Under the pieces are notes generated by a model. It was not told the DNA's origin. It made no database searches and worked only from the letters and a program-made list of their open reading frames with translations. The position numbers and the translations under genes are program-made. Shown here piece after piece: positions 11,015 through 22,649 of a stretch of 64,000 nt of DNA. How positions within the stretch are numbered: position 1 is the first letter of the stretch; the number at the start of each line of letters is the position of its first letter. Source of the DNA: Symsagittifera roscoffensis (taxonomy: Eukaryota > Xenacoelomorpha > Acoela > Convolutidae); assembly GCF_963678635.1 (NCBI RefSeq), contig NC_087071.1, positions 40,317,797-40,381,796 of the forward strand, read 5' to 3'.

Positions 11015-11112
11015 ATGAAATTTGCTCAATTTTTTTCTTTTTTATCATCTATTGTAATGATAGCTTCAGATGTTCCTGCTGGTACATCTAACTCGTGTTC
11101 ATATCAAAAACT
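11015..11112 (+). CDS. Candidate signal-peptide first exon
   Basis: ATG at 11015 opens MKFAQFFSFLSSIVMIASDV, a typical secretory signal with a cleavage-like ASD or PAG region. The frame runs 32 codons plus 2 nt to a strong donor GTAAGTG at 11113. No partner exon is identified, because copia debris begins at 11264. It could be the 5' exon of a secreted-protein gene interrupted by the retroelement, or chance. Confidence 0.35.
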
Positions 11113-11263
11113 GTAAGTGAATTTTTCTAGATACATCGTTGAAACATGTTCTCCTGCCATACACTTTCAAGTGTTTTAATTGAAATGAACAGAACATTTT
11201 AACAAGTTTTCGATAACAAAAAATATTAATGAAACTTTTCAATTGAAATTTCATTTCATTTGA

Positions 11264-11876
11264 TGAAACAAAAATTAAGTTTATCTTGACTTATTTTCTT
11301 GACAATAATATATTTCTCTTGACTTATTCTATTTTTGTTTTCTGAGTAATCAGTTTTCATTCCTAAGAGCCATTTAGGATCAATTATCTAGCGCTATCTC
11401 AAACCACTGTATCATCGATCCACAAGCAACTAAACTTTTTATCTCTCCCTCAATCATCCTAACAATTAAACACACATGAAAAACTATTTTAAAGCCTAAC
11501 TCTTTGCCACTTCCTATGGACTGCTTTAAACCATAAAAACTTTTCCTCAGGTTACTAACTAAAAGTTTCCCTTCTTCATCATACTGCTCAAACTCTTCAG
11601 GTAGCTTCACAAGTATATCTTCATCTTTTTTGATATTCAAGTTCGCAGTTTTAATATCTAAATGTATCAATTCATACCTATTCTGAACTGCTAAGGCAGG
11701 AACTGTTCTTTCAGTCGACATATTAGTTGTACGCATATACGTTTCGAGAAAACGCTTTCCCTCAACAAGGCAGAAACGTTTAGCAACAAATTAGGCCCTA
11801 AGCCTCCAACTTTACCATAACGCCGTACTTCAAAGCAAAACGCCATCTGACCCCTATTGGTTTCTGTCCTGTATTC
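11264..11876 (-). pseudogene. Copia reverse transcriptase (RVT_2), broken
   Basis: The N-terminus reads KPIGVRWRFALKYG (consensus RKPIGCRWVFKIKYG). After a frameshift come LVEGKRFLETY, then VPALAVQNRYELIHLDIKTA and RKSFYGLKQS, all landmarks of the copia RT. The YVDD active-site region near 11390 is disrupted: one frame gives ACGSMIQ and another gives LVDR with a stop. A second shift restores WLLGMKTDYSENKNRISQEK up to about 11264. The longest single frame is 11380-11736. Confidence 0.88.
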
Positions 11877-12384
11877 CTAACTAATTCCAAAAGTTAGTTT
11901 TTCCCAAAAGAATTAAATTAACTCATTCCTCCTTGCCTCTTCCCATCCAAGGTCTGCTAAAGCTTCCTAAGCTTTTTTGATAAGTTTTCGAGTACTTCTC
12001 CAAAAAATACTATATCAGCTCCTGTTTCTCCTTCGTCACTTTCTATCTTTCTCCTAATATAGAGTTTAGTTCGTCGAAATATACCTATCTGGGTTTTTTT
12101 TTACAATGGATTTTCCTTCATTCTTAATTCCTATCAGAAAAGCTCTACCATTATCCGATGTGTCCAAAAAAATTCCTTTTTAGAGATTTCCTACAAAACT
12201 ATACGTTACACATTCAAAAGTTTTTACAAGTTACATGTTGATAATTTCTCAATACTTATAGTCATAGTGTGTTTTGACTATAGAAAAAGGTATGCACATG
12301 TTTTTGAAATTGGCAGCCATTTTACGAGGGTGAGGTCAGTTCAAAAATTAGTTTGCGAAAATTTTGTAGCGAGCCGTTGAAGAA

Positions 12385-12700
12385 ATCGTTCCCCACACCC
12401 CTTCTACCTTTTCGTTCTGTTGAGGGGTAAAAGGAGCCGATGCTTCCTACATTTTTTCTGTTTTCTGCAACTTTGTCTAATTTTCTGACGAATTATATCC
12501 CCTGCGGCATATGAAACTAAAATCTGAGGGACAACTACGTCGTCTATGAAACTTTCTTAAATTTCTGTTGCCTCACCTCTCGTTTTTATGGAAACTTTTT
12601 TTAGACATCTAGTAAAAACTGTCCACAAAAATTATAGCATATGTATGACCATACAATGCTCTTGGGCCAATAGTATCTCAAATGTCTGGTCTAAATTACA
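12385..12700 (-). pseudogene. Copia integrase core, broken
   Basis: 12612-12656 reads LYGHTYAIIFVDSFY, matching the first catalytic-Asp strand of copia integrases. 12385-12446 reads EASAPFTPQQNEKVEGVWGT, matching the SAPYTPQQNG-x-x-E region with its catalytic Glu. The Asp segment lies between them but is not clear. The pieces sit in different frames with stops between. Confidence 0.85.
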
Positions 12701-13385
12701 TCTAGAACCACTGTTGCCCTTGTGTAACAATCTTTCGAAACTGGCAACTTTTTTGCTTGAGTCACCTCACAAGTTTCACAATTCTGCAAAATGAAATCAC
12801 TTAAGTTTTTGCCTGCAAAATGTATCTCTCTAAGGTTCAATTCTTCGTAGTTGTTCTGACCCATCCTGTAATTCCACTGTTTCAATGGGCTAACTGCACA
12901 ACACTTGTCTTTTCCTACAAAAAATTTCCACAAGAAGAGACCACCTTTTCTCGAAATAGGTAAACTAAACCACTGCCCTGGCGAGCAAACGAGCTCGCCC
13001 CAAAAACAATTTCGGCTCAACTTTTTTTTAGTTTTTGATACACTTGTCAAATTTCTTAATATATCAGAAACGTAAAATGTATCCTTCAGCTCAATATTCT
13101 TAAGTTTGCCGTTTTCGTCTTTTACTCTGAGGCTAAGTTAATCTTTCCCAAATCTTTTGAATCAAAGAAATTTGCATAAATAACCGATACTTTGAAGTTC
13201 TCCTCTAACCTAACAAACATCTCTCGATCTTTAATGATTTTAATGGTGGATACAGAGTCTACGACTAAGTCTTCGCCCGGAGACACACCACTCAGAAAAA
13301 TAAATTGAGCCCTTGCTTCAGCTGATAGGTTCTGCTGTTCTCGTTTACTCCTTAAGTTTTTTCTTAGTTTGGCAAAAGTTTGCAT
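12691..13385 (-). pseudogene. Copia protease and GAG-pre-integrase, broken
   Basis: 13122-13385 holds a protease-like segment: EDLVVDSVSTIK replaces the active DSGAS motif, followed by DREMFVRLEENFKVSV. After a frameshift near 13130, LKNIELKDTFYVSDILRNLT matches the copia protease C-terminus. 12691-12930 holds the pre-integrase zinc-binding region (YRMGQNNYEELN, then CETCEVTQAKKLPV). The lost Gly of the DSG triad argues against activity. Confidence 0.85.
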
Positions 13386-13466
13386 TATGTTTAAACTCCT
13401 TTTACTCTAAGCACTGACTTTTTGAGCGTTATCTTCATTATCTTGTCTGCTGCCTAAGTTTTCTCT

Positions 13467-14090
13467 GCATTGTTATGACACATGTGTTCTCTTCTGACAA
13501 TTGAAACAAACTTTTTTTTGCTATTAATAGGTATTATAAAGCATGCTCTTTTTCAATAACTTGTCTCATGCTATCAAAACTCACGAAAAATCACTTTTCA
13601 AAAGGTCTAAATTTTACTCATCTCTACCTAACCTAAGTATAGTAAAAAGTGTTTCAACTCTTCTGGAAACCTTTCCAAAATAAAAGTTTTCGACATGTTT
13701 TCACTCAGTCTTTCTTTCACTTGTTCTAAACTATATTGAATCTTCTCTGATTGAGTCAAAGAATCTAACACTGTTTCATTGCTATTAATTTTCAAAGTTG
13801 TGAAATCGGAGATGAGTTTTTGCAGTCTATGTCTTTCAAAATTCTTAAACCTCCTCTGTAAAACATTTTTTTAAATCAAAAAAACGAAACCAAGTTCCTA
13901 TCTAGAGGCTGCTCAAGTTGGTACCAGATATGCTACTGTTTTTCCTCAAAATTATTTTATCTTTGATTATTGCTGCTTGTTTTTGGTCAGTGCTTGTACG
14001 CATTCTAAAGCTGGTCAAAAAATTCATGAAGTGAAAAAATTCGTGCCTTCAATTGGCGTCCAAAGTAGGAAAAGTCCTCTTCTTCTTCAA
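13467..14090 (-). pseudogene. Copia gag with CCHC knuckle, broken
   Basis: 13467-13508 encodes CFNCQKRTHVS, a TAA, then QC, which keeps CX2CX4HX4C spacing. 13649-13820 reads KLISDFTTLKINSNETVLDS and then KIQYSLEQVKERL, like the gag UBN2 region. Near 14070 FSYFGRQLKARIFSLHEFFD fits the gag N-terminal part. Intervening frames are disrupted. Confidence 0.75.
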
Positions 14091-14578
14091 AAAAAAAATT
14101 ACTCAATAAGTTTTCGACTTTTTTTTTCTAAGTTTTTATTTCCTTCTTAAGTCTTGCTCGAAAATTGAGCTCATATCAAAATTCAAAAAGCGCAGTTTTG
14201 CCATAGGTAAAAATCAAGGACTCAGTTTTCTTTTACATAGAAAGGATTTGTTATCATCAACAATAACGCCCGCATATAAAACAAGTATTTTTGTAACCTA
14301 AACCTATTTTTGATTTGGAATCTAGTGGTCTGCGAACTGAATAACATATCAGCAAATTAACAAAGCTAACATCCCTCCTCAGGTTTCATACAAAGTAAAT
14401 ATAATTTTTAAGCAACATTTTTTGGAATGTTTTTGTTCGAGTAACCGCGTTGGAGCGAATTTAGCTCTATGCAAAAATTGGGTATAAAACGTTCACAAAC
14501 TTTTTAAACTTATAATTTTTTTGTCAGTTTAATTCAGTTTTTTCACTTTCAACCTCCGTGTAGTGCTTCTTCCAGCGC

Positions 14579-14623
14579 TGTGCCCACTCAAAGACCCTCC
14601 TGTGCCCACTCAAAGACCCTCCC
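14579..14623. repeat. 22-bp tandem duplication
   Basis: tgtgcccactcaaagaccct plus cc occurs twice in direct succession. It is identical apart from the end, suggesting recent slippage. Confidence 0.8.
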
Positions 14624-14686
14624 ACGTTTTGACTCGTGTTCGTTCGAGTCCATTTCTTGGTTTTTGATGATTTCACTCAAGCCTTG

Positions 14687-14815
14687 TCTTCTCTTCTAGT
14701 CGTGTTACCCTGCTTCTAACGTTAGAGTTGTCTATTTCTTCAGGTTGTGTTGCCCTCATTTAATTGTCGGAGTTGTCTGTCTCTACTGGCAGCGTTGCCC
14801 TGCTTCTTTTCTCGC
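14687..14815. repeat. 45-bp minisatellite, three units
   Basis: Three units of about 45 bp. On the minus strand each carries agcagggcaac or gagggcaacac followed by gacagacaactc or a decayed form. The 45-bp length (15 codons) keeps a reading frame. Confidence 0.6.
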
Positions 14816-14883
14816 GGTTCTCGATCTGATCAGTTATCTTTTTCAAGTTGTGTTTTTTCACTGTAACAAATCCACAGCAAATC

Positions 14884-15757
14884 TCAGTTTTTTTCTTTTT
14901 TGAAGAAACTGTCAATCATGACTCCTGACTTTTCTTTCGTCATTGGGCCCAAAACATGTTGCAGCGACAAACGTTCGAATAATAAGTAGTGAATTATTGA
15001 GATTTGAGAGATAAACTCATAAGTATTCAGATCAAATTTATATGATGATTCACCCGCACAAAATGCTCGAATCAATGATTAAATCGGCAGGAGATCTTTC
15101 AGGATGAACTAAATCAGAAAAATCGGTTCCAGATCTATCAGAAAAAGTCACCAAAATTTACTAACGAAAAGGTTCTGATGCGCTCGCAGGATCATACTAT
15201 TGCTATCAATTATTCTTCCTTCGTTCTGAACTCAGCTTCCGCTCAATTTTAGATGCAATTGCTATCGGTGCCCAGGTTTTTTGTACAATTTCTTGTTCAA
15301 GAAACGCCTCAATGTACTCTTTTTGCATTTGTTCTTTTAGACCCCATTTTTGAGGCGTAGTGACAGATATTTGTACTTCTGCCTTTTGATACGCATGTCC
15401 ATGATTCTGTAAAGATTCTTTTGAAACCTTTAGTGCTTGCTGCTTCTCCGCAACGCTAACTTACAGTGGTTACTAATTGAAGAAGACTCCGTCTTCTGTG
15501 TTAATCGGTATTTTCGTGTCTTTCATCTGACGCGGCACTAAATTATTCTAAACTTCTTTTAAAACCTGTGGTTTTTCATATATCTTCAAAAAACGATCTC
15601 TTTAGTACACAGAGATTGTGTCCAGGTCCGTCAATTCATCTGCCTGCTAAGTGAGAACAAAAACCTGCCTGACTACAGCTTTGAATGTTTTTATGTCGAT
15701 AGTCTCGATTCCTAAATTACTGCGTGAATTGATAAATTCAACTACAGTTGGACAAAT
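14884..15757 (-). pseudogene. Unidentified ORF with in-frame TAG/TAA
   Basis: From about 15757 the minus strand reads one frame without a shift for over 170 codons: PTVVEFINSRSNLGIETIDI, then QADELTDLDTISVY, RDRFLKIYEKPQVLKEV, then EKQQALKVSKESLQNHGHAY and KEQMQKEYIEAFLEQEIVQK. It is broken only by three TAA and three TAG codons, with no TGA, before about 15215. It continues less clearly as YDPASASEPFR and FSDLVHPERSPADLIIDSS. After a shift, 14884-15075 gives a 63-aa frame. It lies 5' of the copia gag in the same orientation, but no family can be assigned; another retroelement pol or gag is one possibility. Confidence 0.5.
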
Positions 15758-15759
15758 TT

Positions 15760-17290
15760 TTTTTCAGTGCTATAATTTTTTTTAATGATGGGCGTGGAAA
15801 AGAAACGGTTGGTGGGGCGGAAAAAACCTGGAGGGTTGATTTTGTTTTGCCACCAGCTCAAGAAGAATCACATTTTCTATGAAAGAAAACAGAGATTCCG
15901 CTGTCGGCGTCCGATTTTTTTGGCTTGGCTGAAGACGCGAAAGGAAAACAGAGACAGGAAATGGAAAAAAAAACTTGAATTCGAACTTGTTCTTATGTTT
16001 GGGACACGATGGTGGTTAAGAGCATTGCGTAATTATCACCCACACATGGTCATGCAAACTAGTACATACTCAGGATGATACACACAAGCAAGAACTTATT
16101 CCGAGTACGAGGAACTGAGCCGAAAGACAGCTAGAGGAAATATTGGGACATTTTAAAAGAAGACGATTGGAGCTGTTTATGACAGCTCCATATGAAATGT
16201 CATAAAACGCTAGAAATCAAGAATCAACGCTATTTTAAAGTTACAACCACAATCCAATTTAACAAAATCAGAGAACTCCTTGAAAGATAATAGTTTGAAG
16301 TAAAAATGTACATGAAATGCAGTTATACTCCAGAAACTTCCGTAACATTTTATGATAACAGAACATTTTCGATTGGATCATAGAACATCAAAAAGGATAT
16401 GATAAAATAATTTGTTTGAGTGAACAAATTTAAAACACAATTTCCAACCATAAACTAATAATCATTATTTTTGCACAAGGACTAAACGCAAATCATAGAG
16501 TATATAGATGTGTATAGTCTAGATATAGTATTGAAAGCAGGAACAAAACGTGCCCTACCACGCACTCTGATCAGAAATTAGCCACCATCAGAATTTCTAA
16601 CAAGACAAAGTAATTGAAATTCCGAAAAAAAATCTCGCAAAAAAGGAAACCACGCCGCGATCAGTATGCAAGTATGCAATAAATATGACTATAATAAAAA
16701 GCAAACTCCGAATGTCAAAGCAACCATCATGAGTTGAGCTAACACGTAAAATCACAAAAAAACGTATCCCATCTCCTTCATGGATAAAAAAAATAAAATA
16801 CAAAAACAAACAAACTTCACATAATAACAATATGTTCCCAAAAACAAAAAAAAACAAGATTTAATTGATGCAATAAACCTTGCAAGACCATACGATACAA
16901 ATAAAAAAAGACCGCAATAAATAAAATTTTTGACTTTTACGACCCTATCACAATATTCCTTCCAAACACGCAGAAATACGAAACACCTTTTCACCAAGTA
17001 GAGTTCAATTAACAACTGACTCGCTTACAAACTACAAAAATTCAGACCCCGTTATACGCCAAATGAACTCCTAGCACAACTATAAATCAAATCTTGCTGA
17101 AGGAGATATCAATATTACTAGAAAAACACTAATCTATTGTTTTCAAAAAATCAATTACACACCTATAAAGGAAAACACAGACGTTTTAGAATATCGTCAT
17201 GAAGTTTTTAATATCGTCATGAAATTATCTGCACTGAACTCATAACCTTATGACAACAAAAACACAATTCAAGAACTTCAATTGCCCCAT
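15760..17290. other. Spacer, no supported gene
   Basis: A basic 97-aa frame at 15785-16078 begins at ATG but has low-complexity Lys/Arg composition and no motif. From about 16.4 kb the plus strand becomes A- and C-rich, continuing into the 4-kb repeat. Two short minus frames at 16597-17015 are poly-Phe products of A runs. Confidence 0.4.
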
Positions 17291-18567
17291 GGACAAATGT
17301 AATAGTTGGCATGAATCGATCACTACAGGAATATTTAAGATATATCATGAAAGATAACGATAGAAATCACACAAATGATAAAGAGACGTAAAAATGTTCC
17401 TTTTAGCATATAAACCACAAAACACTGCAACTTTTGATTTTTTTCGCCTCAAGAAAGAGTTTTTAACCGAAATGACAAAATGCAATCATTATTTCAAGTA
17501 ATGCTTCAAAAGACTCACAAGGAGACTAAAAACCATCAAAAAGTTCGGTATGCTACAATTTAACACCTGATTATCACATTAAGGACCATTGTCTTCACCC
17601 ACAATTTTTTTAAAATCCGATACACAGACTGATTGTATTTTATTTTGAGATGATAAACATAACAAAATATACCAGGGTTTTTAAGCAAACTGCTACAAGG
17701 AAAGTTATTCAATCACAAAAAACTCACTTTTTACACAGCTTCAGATTTAAAAATCTTCATTTTCATACTAATACTTAGACAGTTTTACCAAGACAAATTT
17801 TTAATACATGCAAAAATCAAATAGAAAATAGAACCAATTTGAAAGAAAAACTTACCAGATCTACGAAAAATCAACTGAAAACACATAAAAAAATGATAAA
17901 AAAAAAACAAAAAACACAACGTAGAGACAGTCTTTTATCATATCACCCAAGAGAATACGCTGTCCGAGAACTAACGCATATACAATCAGTTACTGCACTT
18001 CACATTGTTGAATCACCATCGTATAAAAAAAAAACAAACCCTCCGAGACACTCAACAACCCTAGAACAAAGGAAAGAGAAAACTACAAATAAAACAAGAT
18101 TACAACGGCTTAAACCTTTTTCAACAGTGAAAAAAATGTAAATTACGATAGAAAAAATGATATCTCTTTAAAAGAAAATTATGCAGACTTTCACGCCAAT
18201 CATCAAGACTTCGAAATCAACCTAGAAAAACATATCAAATTTTTTTCCAAAATCAAAAACTTTGAAAAACCAGAATTCCACGATCCATCTAAGAAAAATG
18301 AAAGATTAGTAAAGGTAACCTAATTGAAATAATTAAAAAACCAACAAAAAGCTCATCATTTTTCAGGTGACACAATAAATTACTGATTGTGGAATCTTTC
18401 TTTATACATTGTAAACATTTTCACTCCCAAATCTTTTTTGAAAAAAAAAGAACAAAATAACACTGACCAATCACAGCGTTCGTCTCTCTCACAGTTTTTC
18501 CTTATTTACCACTCTACTGTTAAGCGATACACTGTTAAATTGTACTAGAACTATAACTAGTACTTTA

Positions 18568-18589
18568 GGACCTCCAGGTCATATATAAG
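18568..18589 (+). promoter_or_regulatory. Everted AGGTCA sites plus TATA box
   Basis: GGACCT (18568-18573) and AGGTCA (18576-18581) form an everted pair of nuclear-receptor-type half-sites two bases apart, touching TATATAAG (18582-18589). Copy B keeps the pair (22650-22655 and 22658-22663) with aatataag. The TATA geometry is clear; binding by a receptor is an inference. Confidence 0.45.
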
Positions 18590-19246
18590 CGCTACCTTTT
18601 TTTTGACAAATCAAACAAATATCAACTCGAAATTGAAACCCCTCTCGACAACCGTAGACAAAAGTCAACGAAATGAGCCATACCCATTTTCGCCAAAACT
18701 ATACAATTATCAAAATTACCCAGCCTAAAGAAAAAATGCCTGACAATAAAGACTTGTTTATCCAATAAACAAAAACTAGAACCAGCAACTAAAATCAAAA
18801 CCTCCATTCACCAATATTTCTCAAGTTACAACCCCGCAAGAAGATTTAAAAAACAAATCTGACCCCACATAAACAAAAATAAAAATCTCTGCAAATCTCT
18901 CAGATAAGTCAATTAACTCTTCGAACGATCTTCTTCAAACCAAGTGTCACAACTGTAAACAATTTTCAAGGTCATTTTCAAAAATCGTTCTACATCTTTT
19001 CAATTTCATTTTTAGAGACATACTTGAGTAATAATAAACCTTTTTCTTATTTTTTACTTTCTTTTTTCAAATTTGAATCCTTTTTTTATATCTATCCCTT
19101 TCCTAATCAAAACAATTCACATCCTCCTAATCGGAAACAAAAAATTTTAATCTGAAATAGTTTCCGCTAGATAAAGTTTAAAGAATTTGTAAAATTTTTA
19201 ACAATCTTTTCAATTTTAGTAGCCTCCATAATCCTAAAACCTTTCA

Positions 19247-19768
19247 ATGTCTAGAACAAGCGTTAAATTTTTTCCTAGTAGACATTATAATGACGATTTG
19301 TTTTTTGAAAAAATGAGCCAGCTCGATTTGCTTCTTAAATGCAAAAAAGAAAAAAACAGAAGTAAATTCAAAATTGCTGATCAAAAACGCCACCCAACTT
19401 CCCCACCTATCAACCCAACCCCAAAACATAACCCATATTCCTCCAACCACAGAAACCCAAACAAATCACATCTTCAAGTATTTCACAAACATTCCCTCGA
19501 ATTTCTTATGAAGAAAACATCTGCATTCAAAAAAACGACAACCACCGGTTCCCGAACCATTGTTCTCGCACATCAAAAGGCACCATTAGACGAACCGCAA
19601 AGCGAACCAACATTAAAAATTTATTTTTCAATTTCACAAGTCTTAGGACGAGTCAGACATCAAAATCAAAACCAATCAAAAGCCATAATAATTGATAGAC
19701 AAATAATTCACCCTGGACAAAATAGATATTTCACTACAAGAATCCATTTTAAAAGAGGTCCCAATTAG
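19247..19768 (+). CDS. 173-aa ORF in tandem unit A, doubtful
   Basis: ATG 19247 follows an acceptor-like tttcaattttag. The product is Lys/Asn/Pro/Gln-rich, with SPPINPTPKHNPYSSNHRNP and KTTTTGSRTIVLAHQKAP segments and no known domain. After the TAG stop the same frame continues coding-like for about 40 codons to another TAG, and both TAGs are kept in copy B. Against a gene: the four or five base differences from copy B over 19501-19768 all change amino acids (for example Phe to Leu, Lys to Asn, Ser to Leu). Confidence 0.25.
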   Translation: MSRTSVKFFPSRHYNDDLFFEKMSQLDLLLKCKKEKNRSKFKIADQKRHPTSPPINPTPKHNPYSSNHRNPNKSHLQVFHKHSLEFLMKKTSAFKKTTTTGSRTIVLAHQKAPLDEPQSEPTLKIYFSISQVLGRVRHQNQNQSKAIIIDRQIIHPGQNRYFTTRIHFKRGPN

Positions 19769-21001
19769 GACTGTCATTTTCTTCAACACCACAATCAGAA
19801 ACATTTACGGAAAGTTCTACCTTCCATTTTTCAAAATCCTCAATCACACAAAATTCTCCAACAGATATTGACTCTATCCCATCCTCAGCAAATTTAGGAG
19901 ACAACCCATTCTATTCCCCAAGAATTTTTTACAACGTCTCCACTAGTGGGCACAGAATTACAAAAAAGTAGCTATAAATCTTCCTACAATTTTTTTTCAG
20001 GACTATCGTACACATGCTTCTTTTGAAAATAATTAAATTAAACATTATTTATCTCAAGAAATTTACAACCAACACCTCATGGTAATTCGACAGAGCGAGC
20101 AGGAACGCGATATACTTTAGTAGCACACTAAGTTTTCGAAGAAATTTAGCAAAAAGACAAAGCATAAAAATGCTATAAATCAAGCTACTAATGTGAATAG
20201 GAACCACAAGCAGTAGAAACTACAAAAAAATTGCAACAGTTTGATTTCACAAAAAAAAATTTATCCTCAACAATTACCACACACCAAATCGTTTTACATC
20301 TATCCCATTTATCCCACAAAAGTGTTTTGACAAAAAGAAACACCAAAGCCGACGAGGTATGTAGACACTACTAGAATCATTACATTCCCATAGTTTTGCT
20401 TAAATAAAATCACTAACCCACTTAGCATTACATTCAGAAAACTTGATGATGACGAGCTTTAAATCACAGCTATTCACCAAATTGCTATTGCAGTTCTATT
20501 AAAAGTTTTTACAAGCATTGATTTGTCAGATATACTCAAACGCTACATCAAACTCAAGTCCAGGCAGCTCTTCACAGCATACTACGATCACAATGTCCAC
20601 AGGTAAATAAAAAAAAATCATCATGTAACACCATCCCTGCGTTAAACTAACTTTTTTTATTCACAACAGAAAACTTTTTATTTAAACAGACTATAATTCC
20701 GATTTGCATTGCCTGAACAAAAAAACTCGACCAAAGCCTTGATCATGCACTAGAAAACCACAATGCTTAAAATTTGTTTTATAGTCGAAACTTTCCAATT
20801 AACTTTTACTTTTTTCTTTCCAAAAAATACATATTGACTATTCACATGAATTAGTATTGAAAGCAAAACTAACCCACCTCATACTCAAAATGAACTTATA
20901 CAAAAACAGTGTTTTTCACACGAACGTCACCTTTACGTAAACCACATCACCGCTTCAATTTTGTTAATTCAAAGTTAACTCAACATTTTTTCTTTGATTT
21001 T

Positions 21002-21018
21002 CACGTGTTGTATAAAAG
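21002..21018 (+). promoter_or_regulatory. E-box plus TATAAAAG promoter
   Basis: CACGTG at 21002-21007 is followed after 3 bases by TATAAAAG (21011-21018). About 30-45 nt downstream, where initiation would be expected, is ctctcag, and then a donor-like gtaagt near 21067. The arrangement is conserved in copy B (24801-24817). Confidence 0.5.
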
Positions 21019-22649
21019 ATACTAACCTGCACGGCGCTCTCAGAAAATATCAAACCTCCGACAAATGTAAGTTTTAAACCCTCTCTTTAGTACTTTCACA
21101 TAGAGGAATCCTACTCCATGATCATTGTTCACGGATATATCTAACATGTCAACATTCCACTTTTAAAACAAACTCATGGCACAAAAATTGATCATTAACT
21201 TTATAACTTGATTCAAAAAGGTAACCATAAATTTAGTGTCTCCCAGAAAAACTGAATTTGATCAACAAAACACTTGAACTTTTTCGGTCACTACTACGCA
21301 CAAGAAAATTTTTAGCACGTTAGCAAAGCTCGCATTTGCATTTGCTATTAATAGCTAATTAAATTCAACGGACAATTGTAATAGTTGGCATGAATCGATC
21401 ACTACAGGAATATTTAAGATAAATCATGTAAGATAACGATAGAAAACTCACAAATGATCAAGAGACGTAAAAATGTTCCTTTTAGCATATAAACTACAAA
21501 ACACTGCAACTTTTGATTTGTTTCGCCTTACAAAATGGTTTTTAACCGAAACGACAAAACGCAATCATTATTTCAAGTAATGCTTCAAAAGACTCACAGG
21601 GAGACTAAAAACCATCAAAAATTTCGGTATGCTACAATTTAACACCTGATTATTACATTGAGGACTATTGTCTTCACCCACAATTTTTTTTTCCGATATA
21701 CAGACTGATTTTATTTTATTTTGAGATGGTAAACATAACAAAATATACTAAAGTGTTTAAGCAAACTGCTACAAGGAAAATTATTCAATCACATTAAACT
21801 CACTTTTTACACAGCTTCAGATTTAAAAATCTTCATTTTCATACTAGTACTTAGACAGTTTTACCAATACAATTTTTTTAACACATACAAAAATAGAAAA
21901 TAAAACCAATTTGAAAGAAAAACGTACCAGACCTACGAAAAATCAACTGAGAACACATACAAAAAAATGATAAAAAAAAAACAAAAAACACAACGTAGAG
22001 ACAGTCTTTTATCATATCACCCAAGAGAATACGCTGTCCGAGAACTAACGCACATATATAGTCGTCAGTTACTGCACTTCACATTGTTGAATCACCATCG
22101 TATAAAAACAAAACAAACCCTCCGAGACACTCAACAACCCAAGAACAAAGGAAAGAGAAAACTACAAATAAAACAAGATTACAACGGCTTAAACCTTTTT
22201 CAACAGAGAAACAATTGTAAATTACGAGAGAAAAACTGTTATCTATATTGAAAGAAAATTATCCAGACTTTGACGCCAATCATCAAGACTTCCAAAGTAA
22301 CCTAGAAAAACACATCAAATTTTTTTCCAATATAAAAAAATTTGAAAAACTAGAATTCCACGATCCATCTAAGAAAAATGAAAGACTAGTAAAAGTAACC
22401 TAATTGAATTAATTAAAAAACCAACAAAAAACTCATCATTTTTCTGGTGACACATTAAATTACTGATTGTGGAATCTCTCTTTATACATCGCACACATTT
22501 TCATTCCCAAATCTTTTTTTTTGAAAAAAAAGAACAAAATAACACTGACCAATCACAGCGATCGTCTCTCTCACAGTTTTGCCTTTTCTACCACTGTTCT
22601 ATTAAGCGATACACTCCTAATTTAAACTAGAACTATAACTAGTACTTTA

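Larger units (their letters stand above)
11264..14090 (-). mobile_element. Decayed Ty1/copia retrotransposon
   Basis: On the minus strand the order gag, zinc knuckle, protease, GAG-pre-integrase, integrase, reverse transcriptase is the copia order, with integrase before RT. Every domain is interrupted by stops or frameshifts, so the element is dead. No LTRs, primer-binding site or RNase H part could be recognised. The fossil is therefore truncated at both ends or its LTRs have diverged beyond recognition. Confidence 0.9.
17291..21369 (+). repeat. 4-kb tandem unit, copy A
   Basis: Begins ggacaaatgtaatagttggc and runs 4079 bp to the start of copy B, which follows directly. Identity between copies looks about 93-97 percent by eye along most of the length. 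Copy A keeps about 350 bp (near 18715-19070) missing from B, but lacks about 90 bp of B (about 23960-24050) and about 75 bp near the end. Each unit has two TATA-type promoter candidates and A/C-rich spacer. No transposase, terminal repeat or target-site duplication is seen. Confidence 0.9.

Noticed and set aside
15785..16078. 97-aa basic ORF
   Set aside because: Low-complexity Lys/Arg/Trp composition, no motif, no splice or promoter context.
17839..18141. 100-aa Lys/Thr-rich ORF in tandem unit A
   Set aside because: In copy B the same stretch is frameshifted after about 30 codons and encodes a different end. The composition follows the A/C-rich strand.
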